NCBI RefSeq assembly: GCF_002879645.1
Contig: NZ_PNRE01000065.1
Location: forward strand, 1 to 64,000
Source: Halomonas heilongjiangensis
Lineage (GTDB): Bacteria > Pseudomonadota > Gammaproteobacteria > Pseudomonadales > Halomonadaceae
Reading direction: 5' to 3'
DNA length: 64,000 nucleotides
Of this stretch, positions 26,979-36,098 are shown one piece after another. The translations under genes and the position numbers were made by a program. How positions within the stretch are numbered: position 1 is the stretch's first letter; every line of letters starts with the position of its first letter. The notes under the pieces are model-generated. The model was given only the letters and a program-made list of their open reading frames with translations, did not search any database and was not told the origin of the DNA.

Positions 26979-27683
26979 ATGCCGACCACCGACAACGCCT
27001 TCGCCACCGCCCTGCGCCTGGTGCTGCACCTCGACCCGGCCCTGCGGGAGATCGTCGCCCTGTCGCTTCAGGTGTCGCTTGCCGCCGTAGCGGTCGGCGC
27101 GCTGATCGGTCTTCCCTTGGGCGCCGCCCTGGCGCTGTGGCGCTTCCCGGGTCGCGGCGCGGTCGTGGTGGTGCTCAATGCCCTGATGGGGCTGCCGCCG
27201 GTGGTGGCGGGGCTGGCGGTCTACCTGCTGCTGTCTCGGGCCGGCCCGCTGGGGCAGTTCGGCCTGCTGTTCACGCCCGGCGCCATGGTGGTCGCCCAGG
27301 TCCTGCTGATCCTGCCGATCATCGCCGCCCTGACCCGCCAGCAGGTGGAGGAGTTGCACGCCGAATACCGGGAACAGCTGCAGTCGCTCGGGCTGTCACG
27401 GCTGCGCCGGATCCCCACCCTGCTGTGGGATGCCCGCTTCGGCCTGATGACGGTGATACTGGCCGGCTTCGGTCGCGCCAGCGCCGAGGTGGGCGCGGTG
27501 ATGATCGTGGGCGGCAACATCGACGGCGTCACTCGGGTCATGACCACGGCGATCGTGCTGGAAACCAGCAAGGGCAACCTGCCGCTGGCCCTGGGCCTCG
27601 GCCTGGTGCTGCTCGCCCTGGTCACGCTGATCAACGGTGCCGCCTACCTGGTGGGCGAGACGGCCCGGAGGCGACTGGGATGA
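26979..27683 (+). CDS. tupB: Tungstate-type ABC transporter permease
   Basis: The protein has 234 residues with about 6 membrane helices. The ABC-permease EAA-type loop lies near YREQLQSLGLSRLRRIPTLL. The conserved GFGRASAEVGAVMIVGGNID segment is characteristic of TupB/WtpB-like oxyanion permeases. It forms an operon with the ATPase (4-nt overlap) and the binding protein TupA, whose STTSTENSG motif indicates tungstate. Confidence 0.82.
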   Translation: MPTTDNAFATALRLVLHLDPALREIVALSLQVSLAAVAVGALIGLPLGAALALWRFPGRGAVVVVLNALMGLPPVVAGLAVYLLLSRAGPLGQFGLLFTPGAMVVAQVLLILPIIAALTRQQVEELHAEYREQLQSLGLSRLRRIPTLLWDARFGLMTVILAGFGRASAEVGAVMIVGGNIDGVTRVMTTAIVLETSKGNLPLALGLGLVLLALVTLINGAAYLVGETARRRLG

Positions 27684-28408
27684 CCCAAATGGCCCATCAG
27701 CTGCCCGAACTGGCGATCCCGGCCCTGCGCTTCGAAGGTGCGAGTGTGGTCCACCGCAGCCAGACGCTGCTCCAGCCGCTGACCCTCTCCCTCGACGGCT
27801 GCCGGCGCACCCTGGTGATGGGGCCCAACGGGGCCGGCAAGAGCCTGCTGATGCGCCTGGCCCACGGCCTGCTGCTCCCCAGCGCCGGGCAGGTGTACTG
27901 GGAAGGCAAGCCACCGCGCCAGGCGATGGTCTTCCAGCGCCCCGTGCTGCTCAAGCGCTCCGCCCTGGACAACCTCACCTACGCCCTGGCCGTCAGCGGC
28001 ACCCCTTGGCGGGCACGCAAGCCACTGGCCCGCGAGGCCCTGGCGCGCTTCGGCCTGAGCCCCCTGGAAAGGCGCCCGGCGCGGGTCCTCTCCGGCGGCG
28101 AGCAGCAACGCCTGGCCCTGGCCCGGGCCTGGCTGCTCGCCCCGGAGGTGCTGTTCCTCGACGAACCCACCGCCGCCCTGGACCCGGCCTCGATGCGCGC
28201 CGTGGAAGCGGCGGTCCTCGACTTCCATGCCCGGGGCACGCGCATCCTGATGACCACCCATGACCTCAACCAGGCGAAACGGCTGGCAGACGACGTCGTG
28301 CTGCTCCACGAGGGGCGCCTGATCGAACACAGCGACGCCGAGCGCTTCTTCACCACACCGGCCTCCCCGACCACCCGCGCCTTCATCGACGGCGATCTGA
28401 TCTGGTAG
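27680..28408 (+). CDS. tupC: Tungstate-type ABC transporter ATP-binding protein
   Basis: The protein has 242 residues. Walker A VMGPNGAGKSLLMRLAHGLL, Q-loop MVFQRPVLLK, signature LSGGEQQRLALARAWLL, Walker B EVLFLDEPTAALDP and the H-loop MTTHDLNQAK are all intact. Start ATG 27680 overlaps the tupB stop; a second ATG at 27689 is possible. It powers uptake with the permease and TupA. Confidence 0.85.
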   Translation: MTQMAHQLPELAIPALRFEGASVVHRSQTLLQPLTLSLDGCRRTLVMGPNGAGKSLLMRLAHGLLLPSAGQVYWEGKPPRQAMVFQRPVLLKRSALDNLTYALAVSGTPWRARKPLAREALARFGLSPLERRPARVLSGGEQQRLALARAWLLAPEVLFLDEPTAALDPASMRAVEAAVLDFHARGTRILMTTHDLNQAKRLADDVVLLHEGRLIEHSDAERFFTTPASPTTRAFIDGDLIW

Positions 28409-28439
28409 CGCGGATGACAACCACAGTAAGGAAGACGAG

Positions 28440-29249
28440 ATGCCGAAAGCCGGACTCATCCTCGCCGCACTCGCCCTGATGGGGCCATCGCTTAACGCCG
28501 CCGCCCAGAACATCGGCCATATCACCCTGGCCTCTACCACCTCCACCGAGAACTCGGGCCTGTTCGGCGCCATCATTCCCGCGTTCACCGAGGCCACCGG
28601 CATCGAGGTGCGCGTAGTGGCCGTGGGCACCGGCCAGGCCTTCGAGATCGCCCGCCGCGGCGATGCCGACAGCCTGCTGGTGCACGACACCGAAGGCGAA
28701 ACGCGCTTCGTCGCCGACGGCCATGGCACCGAACGCGCCGACGTCATGTATAACGACTACGTGCTCGTCGGCCCGGCCGGCGATCCGGCCGCCATCGCCG
28801 ATGCCGAGACGGCGGCCGAAGCCTTCGCGCTGATCGCCGCCGCCGAGGCGCCCTTCGCCTCCCGCGGTGACGACAGCGGCACCCACCGTGCCGAACAGCG
28901 CCGCTGGGAAGCCGCGGGGATCGCCCCGGCTTCCCCCTGGTACCGCGAGCTCGGCAGCGGCATGGGCGCCACCCTCAACACCGCCGCCGCCATGGACGCC
29001 TACGCCATGACCGACCGCGCCACCTGGGTCGCCTTCGACAACCGCCAGGGGCTCGCGCTGCTGTTCGAGGGCGACGAGACGCTGTTCAACCAGTACGGCA
29101 GCGTGCGGATCTCCCCCGAGCGCCATCCCCACCTCAAGCACGACCTCGCCGCGCAGTGGCACGAATGGCTGCTCTCCGAGGCCGGCCAACAGGCCATCGC
29201 CGACTTCCGAGTCGACGGCCAGCAGCTGTTCTTTCCCAACGCCGAATAA
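28440..29249 (+). CDS. tupA: Tungstate-binding periplasmic protein
   Basis: The protein has 269 residues. Signal peptide MPKAGLILAALALMGPSLNA ending AAAQ. The ligand motif ITLASTTSTENSGLF (TTTS-type) right after it is the TupA hallmark. VVAVGTGQAFEIARRGDADS and RGDDSGTHRAEQRRWEAAG are further conserved ligand loops. It captures tungstate in the periplasm for TupBC. Start follows AAGGAAGACGAG. Molybdate is a less likely ligand. Confidence 0.85.
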   Translation: MPKAGLILAALALMGPSLNAAAQNIGHITLASTTSTENSGLFGAIIPAFTEATGIEVRVVAVGTGQAFEIARRGDADSLLVHDTEGETRFVADGHGTERADVMYNDYVLVGPAGDPAAIADAETAAEAFALIAAAEAPFASRGDDSGTHRAEQRRWEAAGIAPASPWYRELGSGMGATLNTAAAMDAYAMTDRATWVAFDNRQGLALLFEGDETLFNQYGSVRISPERHPHLKHDLAAQWHEWLLSEAGQQAIADFRVDGQQLFFPNAE

Positions 29250-29298
29250 CTTCGCGTCCGTGCCGCCTGGGGTGAGGATATCCTCGTCTGGCAGTCAT

Positions 29299-30096
29299 TC
29301 AGCCGAGTCGGAACAGCTCCCGCGGGGCCTCCTCCAGGATGTACCGACGGTCATCTTCATCGCCGACCCAATCAGCCAGCCAGTCGAAGGTATCCCGGTA
29401 GGTGTGCCTGCCCTCATGCCGGGTCCAGGGCCAGTCACTGCCCCATACCAGCCGCTCTCGACCGAGATGCTCCAGCAGAGCTCGTACATGTGGCCTGAGG
29501 TCTCGTACGGGGGAGCGATAAGGCGCCGACAGCTTGACCCAGGTGCGCCCGGCTCGCCCGGCATCCAGCAGCAGGCGGAAGCCGCCGTCGGCAAAGGGAT
29601 CGGCCTCGACGGGTAGCCCCAGATGATCGATGACCAGGGTGACACCGTGCTGGTGCAGCGCCGGAAAGAGTTCCGGGAGGCGGCTTCCCTCCAGGTGCAG
29701 CTCAAGGTGCCAGTTCAATGCCTTGAGGCGATCCAGGAAATCGATCCAGCGACAATCGTCCAGGTCCGGCAGCTCACAGCGCCGTTCGATGAGATTCCAG
29801 CGCACACCGACGATACCGGCGGCATCCAGCTCACGCATCTCCGCCAGGCTTGTACCCTTGGGCAGTTGCACCACCCCCCGGTAGTTCTCATCGAGTTTGC
29901 CCAGGATCTCCAGCAGCTCGCGGTTATCGTGGCCCAGGAAGCTGGGTTGCACGAGTACCCCGCCGCGGAGCTTGCGGTCATCCAGGTGACCCTGCCACTC
30001 GTCGAGCGGTGCCGGCCGCGACGGACGGTAGTTGGACCCCTTGGTCTCATCCACCCGGGCGTAGACGTGAGCATGGCAGTCGAATCCTCGCTTCAC
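29299..30096 (-). CDS. Amidohydrolase-family metal-dependent hydrolase (lactonase-like)
   Basis: The protein has 265 residues, a TIM-barrel amidohydrolase_2. Metal and substrate residues: N-terminal FDCHAHVYA, GVRWNLIERR, VIDHLGLP and late LVWGSDWPWTRHEGR. This set matches 2-pyrone-4,6-dicarboxylate lactonase-like and sugar-lactonase-like enzymes. Divergent from a GntR regulator 154 nt away, itself upstream of a tctCBA transporter, so it may act on the compound imported by that system (inference). Exact substrate unknown. Confidence 0.8.
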   Translation of the reverse strand: MKRGFDCHAHVYARVDETKGSNYRPSRPAPLDEWQGHLDDRKLRGGVLVQPSFLGHDNRELLEILGKLDENYRGVVQLPKGTSLAEMRELDAAGIVGVRWNLIERRCELPDLDDCRWIDFLDRLKALNWHLELHLEGSRLPELFPALHQHGVTLVIDHLGLPVEADPFADGGFRLLLDAGRAGRTWVKLSAPYRSPVRDLRPHVRALLEHLGRERLVWGSDWPWTRHEGRHTYRDTFDWLADWVGDEDDRRYILEEAPRELFRLG

Positions 30097-30151
30097 TCTC
30101 GATTCCTCTCCGTCATCCGAGCAGGGACTTGTCCCCGGCGTTTCGACTTGA

Positions 30152-30177
30152 ACTTAAGTCTAGTTCTCTAGAGAACT
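30152..30177. promoter_or_regulatory. GntR operator candidate between amidohydrolase and gntR
   Basis: AGTTCTCTAGAGAACT at 30162-30177 is a perfect 16-bp palindrome, and ACTTAAGT at 30152-30159 is a second, shorter one. The divergent intergenic position fits the adjacent GntR/UTRA regulator. Confidence 0.55.
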
Positions 30178-30250
30178 GGTTGACTAGAAGTATACACTGG
30201 TCTTTAGTGACAGCAACCAGACAGCGGAATCCCGCTTGGAGAACCCACAT

Positions 30251-31009
30251 ATGAGCGCACTGAACATGCCCCGTGCCGATGGACGACTCCCGCTCTACGC
30301 CCGGTTGCGCGATCAGTTGGCGTCCCGGATCGCCAATGGCGAATGGTCACCCGGCGACATGATCCCGTCCGAGAACCGCCTCGCCGAGGAGTATGGCGTC
30401 GCGCTGGCCACCATGCGCATGGGGCTCAAGCAGCTCGTGGACGAAGGCTTGCTGGAACGGCGCCGGGGCACCGGCACCTTCGTCAAGCAACCGGCATTTC
30501 GCGCCGACCTGTTCCGCTTCTTCCACGTTCACGATGTAGAAGATCCAGACGGCCCGGTGATTCCCGAAAGCCGGATCCTCACCCGCCAGGAAGTCGACTT
30601 GCCCCCCGAGGTCAAGCGAGCCTTCGGCGACGACGCTGGCACACGCTGCCTCAAGTTGGAACGCGTGCGTCTCTGGGCCGGAGATCCCTTGCTGTTCGAG
30701 GAGATATTCCTGCGCCTGCCCGATTTCGATGGACTGATGTCACTCGATCCCAAGGAGATGGGGCCCCTGCTCTATCCGGTTTTCCTGCAGGAATTCGGGA
30801 TCCTCATCTCGTCTGCGACGGATGAGCTTTCGTTCGGTACCGCCACCTCGGCCAGCGCCAAGCATCTGGCGCTACCTGCCGATTCACCGGTTGCCGTCAT
30901 CGAGCGCGTTGCGCGCAACCCGGTGGGTCGTGTCATCGAGTATCGCCGCGTGCACGGCCGCCCCGAGCGGTTTCGTTATCGCGTCACCCTCGGCGAACAG
31001 CCCACCTGA
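30251..31009 (+). CDS. GntR-family regulator (HutC/UTRA type)
   Basis: The protein has 252 residues. The winged helix at residues 14-80 has PLYARLRDQLASRIANGEWS and SENRLAEEYGVALATMRMGL, plus the RRRGTGTFV wing. The C-terminal UTRA domain (TRCLKLERVRLWAGDPLLFE) binds an effector. It precedes tctCBA on the same strand and is divergent from the amidohydrolase, so it probably controls both. Confidence 0.85.
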   Translation: MSALNMPRADGRLPLYARLRDQLASRIANGEWSPGDMIPSENRLAEEYGVALATMRMGLKQLVDEGLLERRRGTGTFVKQPAFRADLFRFFHVHDVEDPDGPVIPESRILTRQEVDLPPEVKRAFGDDAGTRCLKLERVRLWAGDPLLFEEIFLRLPDFDGLMSLDPKEMGPLLYPVFLQEFGILISSATDELSFGTATSASAKHLALPADSPVAVIERVARNPVGRVIEYRRVHGRPERFRYRVTLGEQPT

Positions 31010-31061
31010 TGTGCTTGCACTGTGCCACCTCCCCACCGATCCCAAACGACAGGTACAACAA

Positions 31062-32024
31062 ATGAAAGCCACGCTGCTCTTCACCGCCGCCGCCATCTCA
31101 GCCGCTGCCTTCACTCCCGTCATGGCAAGCGACTACCCCAACCGCCCTATCGAAATCATCGTGCCGGCGCCCGCCGGTGGCGGCACGGACAACGTCGCCC
31201 GAATGCTCAACCAGTACCTCGAGCAGGAACTGGGCCAACCCGCCGCCGTGCTCAACATCGCCGGTGGCGGTGGCGCCATCGGCGTCAACCAATTGGCCCG
31301 GTCGCGTCCCGATGGCTATACCCTGCTCTCCACCTGGAACAGCCCCATCACCACGGTGCCGCACATGCAGCGCGTGCAGTACTCCTACGAGACGCTGACC
31401 CCGATCACCAGTACCTCGCAGAGTGCCTATACCCTTTGCGTATCGCCTGATTTCCCGGCTGAAAACGCCGAGGAGTTTCTTGCCGAGTTGCAGGCCAACC
31501 CCGGCCAATACACCTACGGCAACGATGGCGTCGGCGGCACCATGCGCCTGGCCGCCGAACGGATCTTCGACGCCTTCGACATCACCGCCCGCCCCATCCC
31601 CTTCGGTGGCGCCGGCGAAACCCTGCAGAACTTTCTCGGTGGCCACGTCGACATCTACGGTGGCTCCATCACGCCGGTGCTGCCCTATGTCGAGGATGAC
31701 CAGACCAAGTGCCTGCTGGTGACCTCTGCCGATGACAACGAAGCCCTGCCCCAGGCATCCGGGCTCGCGGCCCTGGGCCACCCGGAGCTGGAGACCGTAC
31801 TCTGGCGCATGATGCTGGGCCCGGAAGGCATGGACGAGGAGCGTGCCGAAGTGGTCGCCGACGCCGTGGCCCGTGCCGTGGAACACCCGGAGTTCCGGGA
31901 CTTCCTCACCGCCCAGGGCGAAACTCTCAATCTGGTACGTGGAGAAGAACTGCGCGATCGGCTGCGGCTGGAGACGGAGGCCATTGGCGAGACCCTGGAG
32001 AGCCTCGGCCTCAAGCAACACTGA
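31062..32024 (+). CDS. tctC: Tripartite tricarboxylate transporter, periplasmic binding protein (system 1)
   Basis: The protein has 320 residues. Signal peptide MKATLLFTAAAISAAAFTPV MASD. The Bug/TctC fold is shown by YPNRPIEIIVPAPAGGGTDN near the N-terminus and PIPFGGAGETLQNFLGGHVD in the middle. It captures a carboxylate in the periplasm and delivers it to TctAB. Located 52 nt after the GntR gene and followed by tctB, tctA and a two-component system, so substrate sensing may be dual. Confidence 0.85.
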   Translation: MKATLLFTAAAISAAAFTPVMASDYPNRPIEIIVPAPAGGGTDNVARMLNQYLEQELGQPAAVLNIAGGGGAIGVNQLARSRPDGYTLLSTWNSPITTVPHMQRVQYSYETLTPITSTSQSAYTLCVSPDFPAENAEEFLAELQANPGQYTYGNDGVGGTMRLAAERIFDAFDITARPIPFGGAGETLQNFLGGHVDIYGGSITPVLPYVEDDQTKCLLVTSADDNEALPQASGLAALGHPELETVLWRMMLGPEGMDEERAEVVADAVARAVEHPEFRDFLTAQGETLNLVRGEELRDRLRLETEAIGETLESLGLKQH

Positions 32025-32048
32025 CCTGTGCCTGCACAGAGAGCCATC

Positions 32049-32504
32049 ATGTCCATGAATTACAGAGACTTCTTCTCTGGCATCGCCTTCCTCATCATCG
32101 GCACCACCACTGCCTGGATGGGGAAGGGTTTCTATGCCGACGCCGCCTACATCCCTATCGGGGCAGGAACCCTGATGGGGCTGTTCTCGCTGCCACTGAT
32201 CTGGCGAAGTTCGCGGAGCCTGCTGGCCGGACGAGCCAGCAGGCAACCCGTAGCGGCCCTGGTGGATCACCCCGGACGCTTCCTGGCCACGCTGGGCTGC
32301 TGCCTGGTCTATTACACGGCCCTGCCGACCGTGGGCTTCTATACCACCAGCGCCCTGTTCATCATCGTGCTGGCCCCAGTGTTGGGAGAGCGACGACCCG
32401 TGGTAGTCCTTAGCATCACCCTGGTCTTCATCACCCTGCTGTACGGCCTGTTTGCCATGGTGCTGAGGCGCCCCTTGCCCGTCGAGTTCTTCCTCGCTTC
32501 GTAG
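32049..32504 (+). CDS. tctB: Tripartite tricarboxylate transporter small membrane subunit (system 1)
   Basis: The protein has 151 residues with four predicted membrane helices (FFSGIAFLIIGTTTAWMGKG; FLATLGCCLVYYTALPTVGF; SALFIIVLAPVL; ITLVFITLLYGLFAMVL). TctB proteins are poorly conserved, and the assignment relies on size, topology and the position between tctC and tctA. Confidence 0.8.
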   Translation: MSMNYRDFFSGIAFLIIGTTTAWMGKGFYADAAYIPIGAGTLMGLFSLPLIWRSSRSLLAGRASRQPVAALVDHPGRFLATLGCCLVYYTALPTVGFYTTSALFIIVLAPVLGERRPVVVLSITLVFITLLYGLFAMVLRRPLPVEFFLAS

Positions 32505-32517
32505 AAAGGGTGTCCCG

Positions 32518-34017
32518 ATGTTCGAATCACTGTTGAATGCACTCCCGGTGGCGCTGCAGCTCGGGTCGCTGGTCAGCCTGGTCGTTGGCACCCTGATCGG
32601 CATCCTGATTGGCGCCCTGCCGGGCCTCAACCCGGTCATGGCCATTGCATTGATGCTGCCGCTGACCTACGGGTTCGACCCCATCATCGCCCTGGGGCTG
32701 GTGGCCGGCATCTACAACGGCTCCATGTACGGCGGCTCCATCCCGGCCATCCTGCTCAACATTCCGGGTACGCCGGCCGCCATCGCCACCACCTTCGATG
32801 GCTATCCGATGACACGCAAGGGGCAAGGCGGCCTCGCCCTCAAGACCGCATGCTGGTCATCTGCCATCGGCGGTATCGTCAGCGCCCTGGCCCTGATGAT
32901 GCTGGCCCCCATGCTGGCCAAGGTGACCCTGGCCTTCGGCCCCTCGGAGTATTTCTGGGTGGCCCTCTTCGGTCTCGTCAGCATTGCCGTCCTGGTCGGC
33001 AAGGACATCAGCAAAGGCATGCTCAGCGCCTTGCTCGGCGTCATCATCGGCCTCGTGGGCGTCGACGCCATCAGTGGAGCCGAGCGCTACACCTTCGGCA
33101 CTCTCTACCTGGTGGGCGGCTTCGAGCTGCTGATCGTCTTGATCGGGCTCTATGCCGTTCCTCCGGTGCTGGAGATGGCGGAAAAGCGCAACGAATCCTA
33201 CTTCAATGCCGACAGCTTTCGCGTCACGGCCGGTGACGGTAGCCTGGGCCTGGTGCGGCGCTACTGGCGGACCTGGACCCGCTCCTCGGTGATCGGCGTC
33301 TGTGTCGGTATCCTGCCCGGTGCCGGCGGCAACCTCGCGGCGCTGCTCAGCTACAACGAGGCCAAGCGAAGAGCCCCCGATCCCGAGACCTTCGGCACCG
33401 GCAACCCGGTCGGCGTCGCCGCGGCCGAATCCGGCAACAGTGCCGACAACGCCTCGGCCATGATTCCCTCCCTGACGCTGGGCATTCCAGGCAACCTGAT
33501 CGCCGCCCTGGTACTGGGTGCCTTGATGATCCACGGACTTCAGCCCGGCCCACAGCTCTTCACCCGTTCGCCCGATGTGGTCTTCGGCTTCATGTGGCAG
33601 CTGCTGCTGACGGCCATGTTGCTCCTGCTGCTCGGCGGCATGGTCGCCACTCGCCTGTTCGCCCAGATCCTGCGCATGCCCACTGCACTGCTGGTGCCCA
33701 CCACCCTGGTGTTGATGGCCATAGGGATCTACACCGTCAACGGCAACGTAACGGACCTTTATGTCATGCTGGCCTTCGGTCTGGTCGGCTACCTGCTCAA
33801 TCGCCTCGCCTTCCCATTGGCACCCGTGGTGCTGGGGGTCCTGTTGGGCCCCATGGCCGAGCAGAACCTGCGCCTGTCCATGCTGATCTCCCAGAATGAC
33901 TGGACGGTCCTGTTCACCCGCCCCATCTCCCTGGGCATCATCGCTCTCCTTGCGGCGGTCCTGCTCTCCCAGCTCTGGAAGGCGTTGCGTCAGAGGCGAC
34001 GCTTGTCTGAAGCTTGA
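32518..34017 (+). CDS. tctA: Tripartite tricarboxylate transporter large permease subunit (system 1)
   Basis: The protein has 499 residues with about 12 membrane helices. TctA signatures include GALPGLNPVMAIALMLPLTY, YNGSMYGGSIPAILLNIPGT, and the repeat half GILPGAGGNLAALLSYNEAK followed by GVAAAESGNSADNASAMIPS. It is the transport channel energised by an ion gradient. Starts 13 nt after tctB; the response regulator follows after 13 nt, so regulator and transporter are one transcription unit. Confidence 0.88.
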   Translation: MFESLLNALPVALQLGSLVSLVVGTLIGILIGALPGLNPVMAIALMLPLTYGFDPIIALGLVAGIYNGSMYGGSIPAILLNIPGTPAAIATTFDGYPMTRKGQGGLALKTACWSSAIGGIVSALALMMLAPMLAKVTLAFGPSEYFWVALFGLVSIAVLVGKDISKGMLSALLGVIIGLVGVDAISGAERYTFGTLYLVGGFELLIVLIGLYAVPPVLEMAEKRNESYFNADSFRVTAGDGSLGLVRRYWRTWTRSSVIGVCVGILPGAGGNLAALLSYNEAKRRAPDPETFGTGNPVGVAAAESGNSADNASAMIPSLTLGIPGNLIAALVLGALMIHGLQPGPQLFTRSPDVVFGFMWQLLLTAMLLLLLGGMVATRLFAQILRMPTALLVPTTLVLMAIGIYTVNGNVTDLYVMLAFGLVGYLLNRLAFPLAPVVLGVLLGPMAEQNLRLSMLISQNDWTVLFTRPISLGIIALLAAVLLSQLWKALRQRRRLSEA

Positions 34018-34030
34018 ATCGGTATGCCAT

Positions 34031-34699
34031 GTGAAAACACTGGTCATCGAAGACAACCCGAACCTGGCCAACTCCATCGCCACCTTTCTCGAGGAAGCCG
34101 GGTTCCAAGTGGAAACCTGCGGCGACGGCCGGAGTGCCGAGCTCATGCTGCGGTCCCTCTCCTTCGATTTGATCCTGTTGGACTTGGGGCTGCCCAAGTT
34201 GGATGGCATCCATTTGCTCCGCCGCTTGCGCAGCCGGCATGACAAGACGCCCGTGTTGATCATTTCGGCACGGGACGCCCTCGACCAGCGGGTGCTGGGC
34301 CTGGAGGAAGGTGCCGACGATTACCTGGCCAAGCCCTTCTCACTGGTGGAGGTGGTCGCACGGGCGAAGGCACTGGTACGCAGGGCCAAGCAGTTCGGAG
34401 AGAACAGCCTGCAATGCGGTGACATCGAGCTTCCTTCCGGCAGCCCGGCCGTCCTGGTAGGTGGGCAGCCAGTCACGCTGCATCGCCGCGAGCGTGAAGT
34501 GCTCGAGTATCTGCTGATCAACCAGGGGCGCCTGGTGAGCAAGGCGCAGCTCGCCGACCGCCTCTCCGACCTGGACGACATCCTTACCCACAGCGCCGTC
34601 GAGACCTACATCTCGCGCCTGCGCAAGAAGATCGGTGATGGCGTGCAGCTACGCACCGTGCGCGGGCTTGGCTACCTGCTCGATGCCAAGCCCAACTGA
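34031..34699 (+). CDS. tctD: OmpR-family response regulator (TctD-like)
   Basis: The protein has 222 residues with a GTG start. Receiver domain: acidic pocket VIEDN, phospho-acceptor aspartate in LILLDLGLPKLDG, lysine in DDYLAKPFSLVE. C-terminal winged helix: LHRREREVLEYLLINQGRLV and HSAVETYISRLRKKIGDGVQ. Follows tctA by 13 nt and precedes the kinase, the classic TctDE layout for tricarboxylate-induced uptake. Confidence 0.85.
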   Translation: MKTLVIEDNPNLANSIATFLEEAGFQVETCGDGRSAELMLRSLSFDLILLDLGLPKLDGIHLLRRLRSRHDKTPVLIISARDALDQRVLGLEEGADDYLAKPFSLVEVVARAKALVRRAKQFGENSLQCGDIELPSGSPAVLVGGQPVTLHRREREVLEYLLINQGRLVSKAQLADRLSDLDDILTHSAVETYISRLRKKIGDGVQLRTVRGLGYLLDAKPN

Positions 34700-34700
34700 T

Positions 34701-36098
34701 ATGGCCTCAATTCGCTCCCGCCTCCTGCTCTGGATCGGCTTGCCTTTTAGCCTGGTCGGCCTGCTGACACTCGTCACCAGCTACTACGTGCTCTCTCGCC
34801 AGATCACCGAAACGTTCGACGACATGCTGCTCAACGCCGCGGAGCGTCTGGAGCGGCGCATCTACTCGGTAGATGGCGAGCTGCGCATCAACATGCATTA
34901 CTTCAGCATCAGCACCCTGGGCAGCCGGGGGGATGGCAAGATCTTCTACCGAATACGCGATACCGAGGGCAACATACTGGCGGGCTTCGATGGCCTGCAG
35001 GACCCGCCGGGCCCACTCGACGAGCCGCTGTTCTTCGATACTCGCTACGCCGGTAACGCCCTGCGCGCCGTTGCCACCACCTTCCCCGTGGTTCGCTCGA
35101 CACGCAGCGGGCAAATCGAAGTGATCGTGGCCGAGTCCACCGAAGCGCGGGAAAGCCTGATCAACGAGTTCCTGCTCACACTCTCGATCCTGATCACGAT
35201 CGGCGGCCTGCTGGCCGTGACCATCGCCATGCTGGCCATCCACCGTGGCCTTGCCCCACTGCGCTCGATCAGCCGCTCGCTTCGCCGTCGCTCGCAGAAC
35301 GACCTGGAGCCGATCACGGCCGACGTGCCAAGGGAAGTCTCTACGCTGGTCGCCAGCATCAACGGCTTGATGATGCGAATGCGCCAGAGCATACACAACA
35401 CTCAGCAATTCAATGCCGACGTCTCCCATCAATTGCGCACTCCCGTATCGGAGATTCGCGCCCTGGCGGAACTTACCGCTCGGCAGTGTGCCGACCCGGG
35501 GGCGCGGCATAACCTGCATGAGATCGGCCGCATTGCGGAAAGCGCCGGCTACACGGTTCAGCAACTGCTGACCCTGGCCAAGGCGCGTCATGAACTGGTG
35601 GATGCTTCCGCCATGACCGTCGTCGACCTTGCCGAGATCTGCCGGCAAGCCTGCACCGAAGCGATCTCGCGCATCTATCAGCGCGGCCAGGAGCTCGAGT
35701 TCTGCGAACGGGAGACTGGCTGCCGGATCATGGGCGACAGCGTGATGCTGCGCTGGCTGGTCCAGAACCTGATCGAGAACGCCAGCCAGCATGCGGGCGG
35801 CGGCCAGCCTTATCGCGGCACCCTCTACGTGGCGGTTGCCTACAGCGCCCAGACGGTACGGCTGCGGGTCAGCGACGACGGTTGCGGCGTGAGCCCGCAA
35901 CAACTCACCCGACTGACCGAACGCTTCTTCCGCGCCAGCCCCGGGACGCCAGGCAGCGGGTTGGGGCTGGCCATCGTCAACGAGATCGCCCGCGCCCACG
36001 GCGCCTCGATGGAACTCGATAGCCCACCCGGTCAAGGGCTCTCGGTGACCGTGACCTTCCCCCCCTCTAGCGCCCCCCTCGCCGGCTCAGCGAAATGA
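34701..36098 (+). CDS. tctE: Sensor histidine kinase (TctE-like)
   Basis: The protein has 465 residues. One membrane helix at residues 8-30, a periplasmic sensor (TctE N-terminal type), a second helix near 155-180, HAMP-like linker, then the H-box FNADVSHQLRTPVSEIRALA, N-box NLIENASQH, G1 VSDDGCGV and G2 GTPGSGLGLAIVNEI. It phosphorylates the adjacent TctD. An in-frame ATG at 34683 inside tctD is an alternative start. The 3' end overlaps the convergent AbrB-type gene by 32 nt. Confidence 0.85.
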   Translation: MASIRSRLLLWIGLPFSLVGLLTLVTSYYVLSRQITETFDDMLLNAAERLERRIYSVDGELRINMHYFSISTLGSRGDGKIFYRIRDTEGNILAGFDGLQDPPGPLDEPLFFDTRYAGNALRAVATTFPVVRSTRSGQIEVIVAESTEARESLINEFLLTLSILITIGGLLAVTIAMLAIHRGLAPLRSISRSLRRRSQNDLEPITADVPREVSTLVASINGLMMRMRQSIHNTQQFNADVSHQLRTPVSEIRALAELTARQCADPGARHNLHEIGRIAESAGYTVQQLLTLAKARHELVDASAMTVVDLAEICRQACTEAISRIYQRGQELEFCERETGCRIMGDSVMLRWLVQNLIENASQHAGGGQPYRGTLYVAVAYSAQTVRLRVSDDGCGVSPQQLTRLTERFFRASPGTPGSGLGLAIVNEIARAHGASMELDSPPGQGLSVTVTFPPSSAPLAGSAK

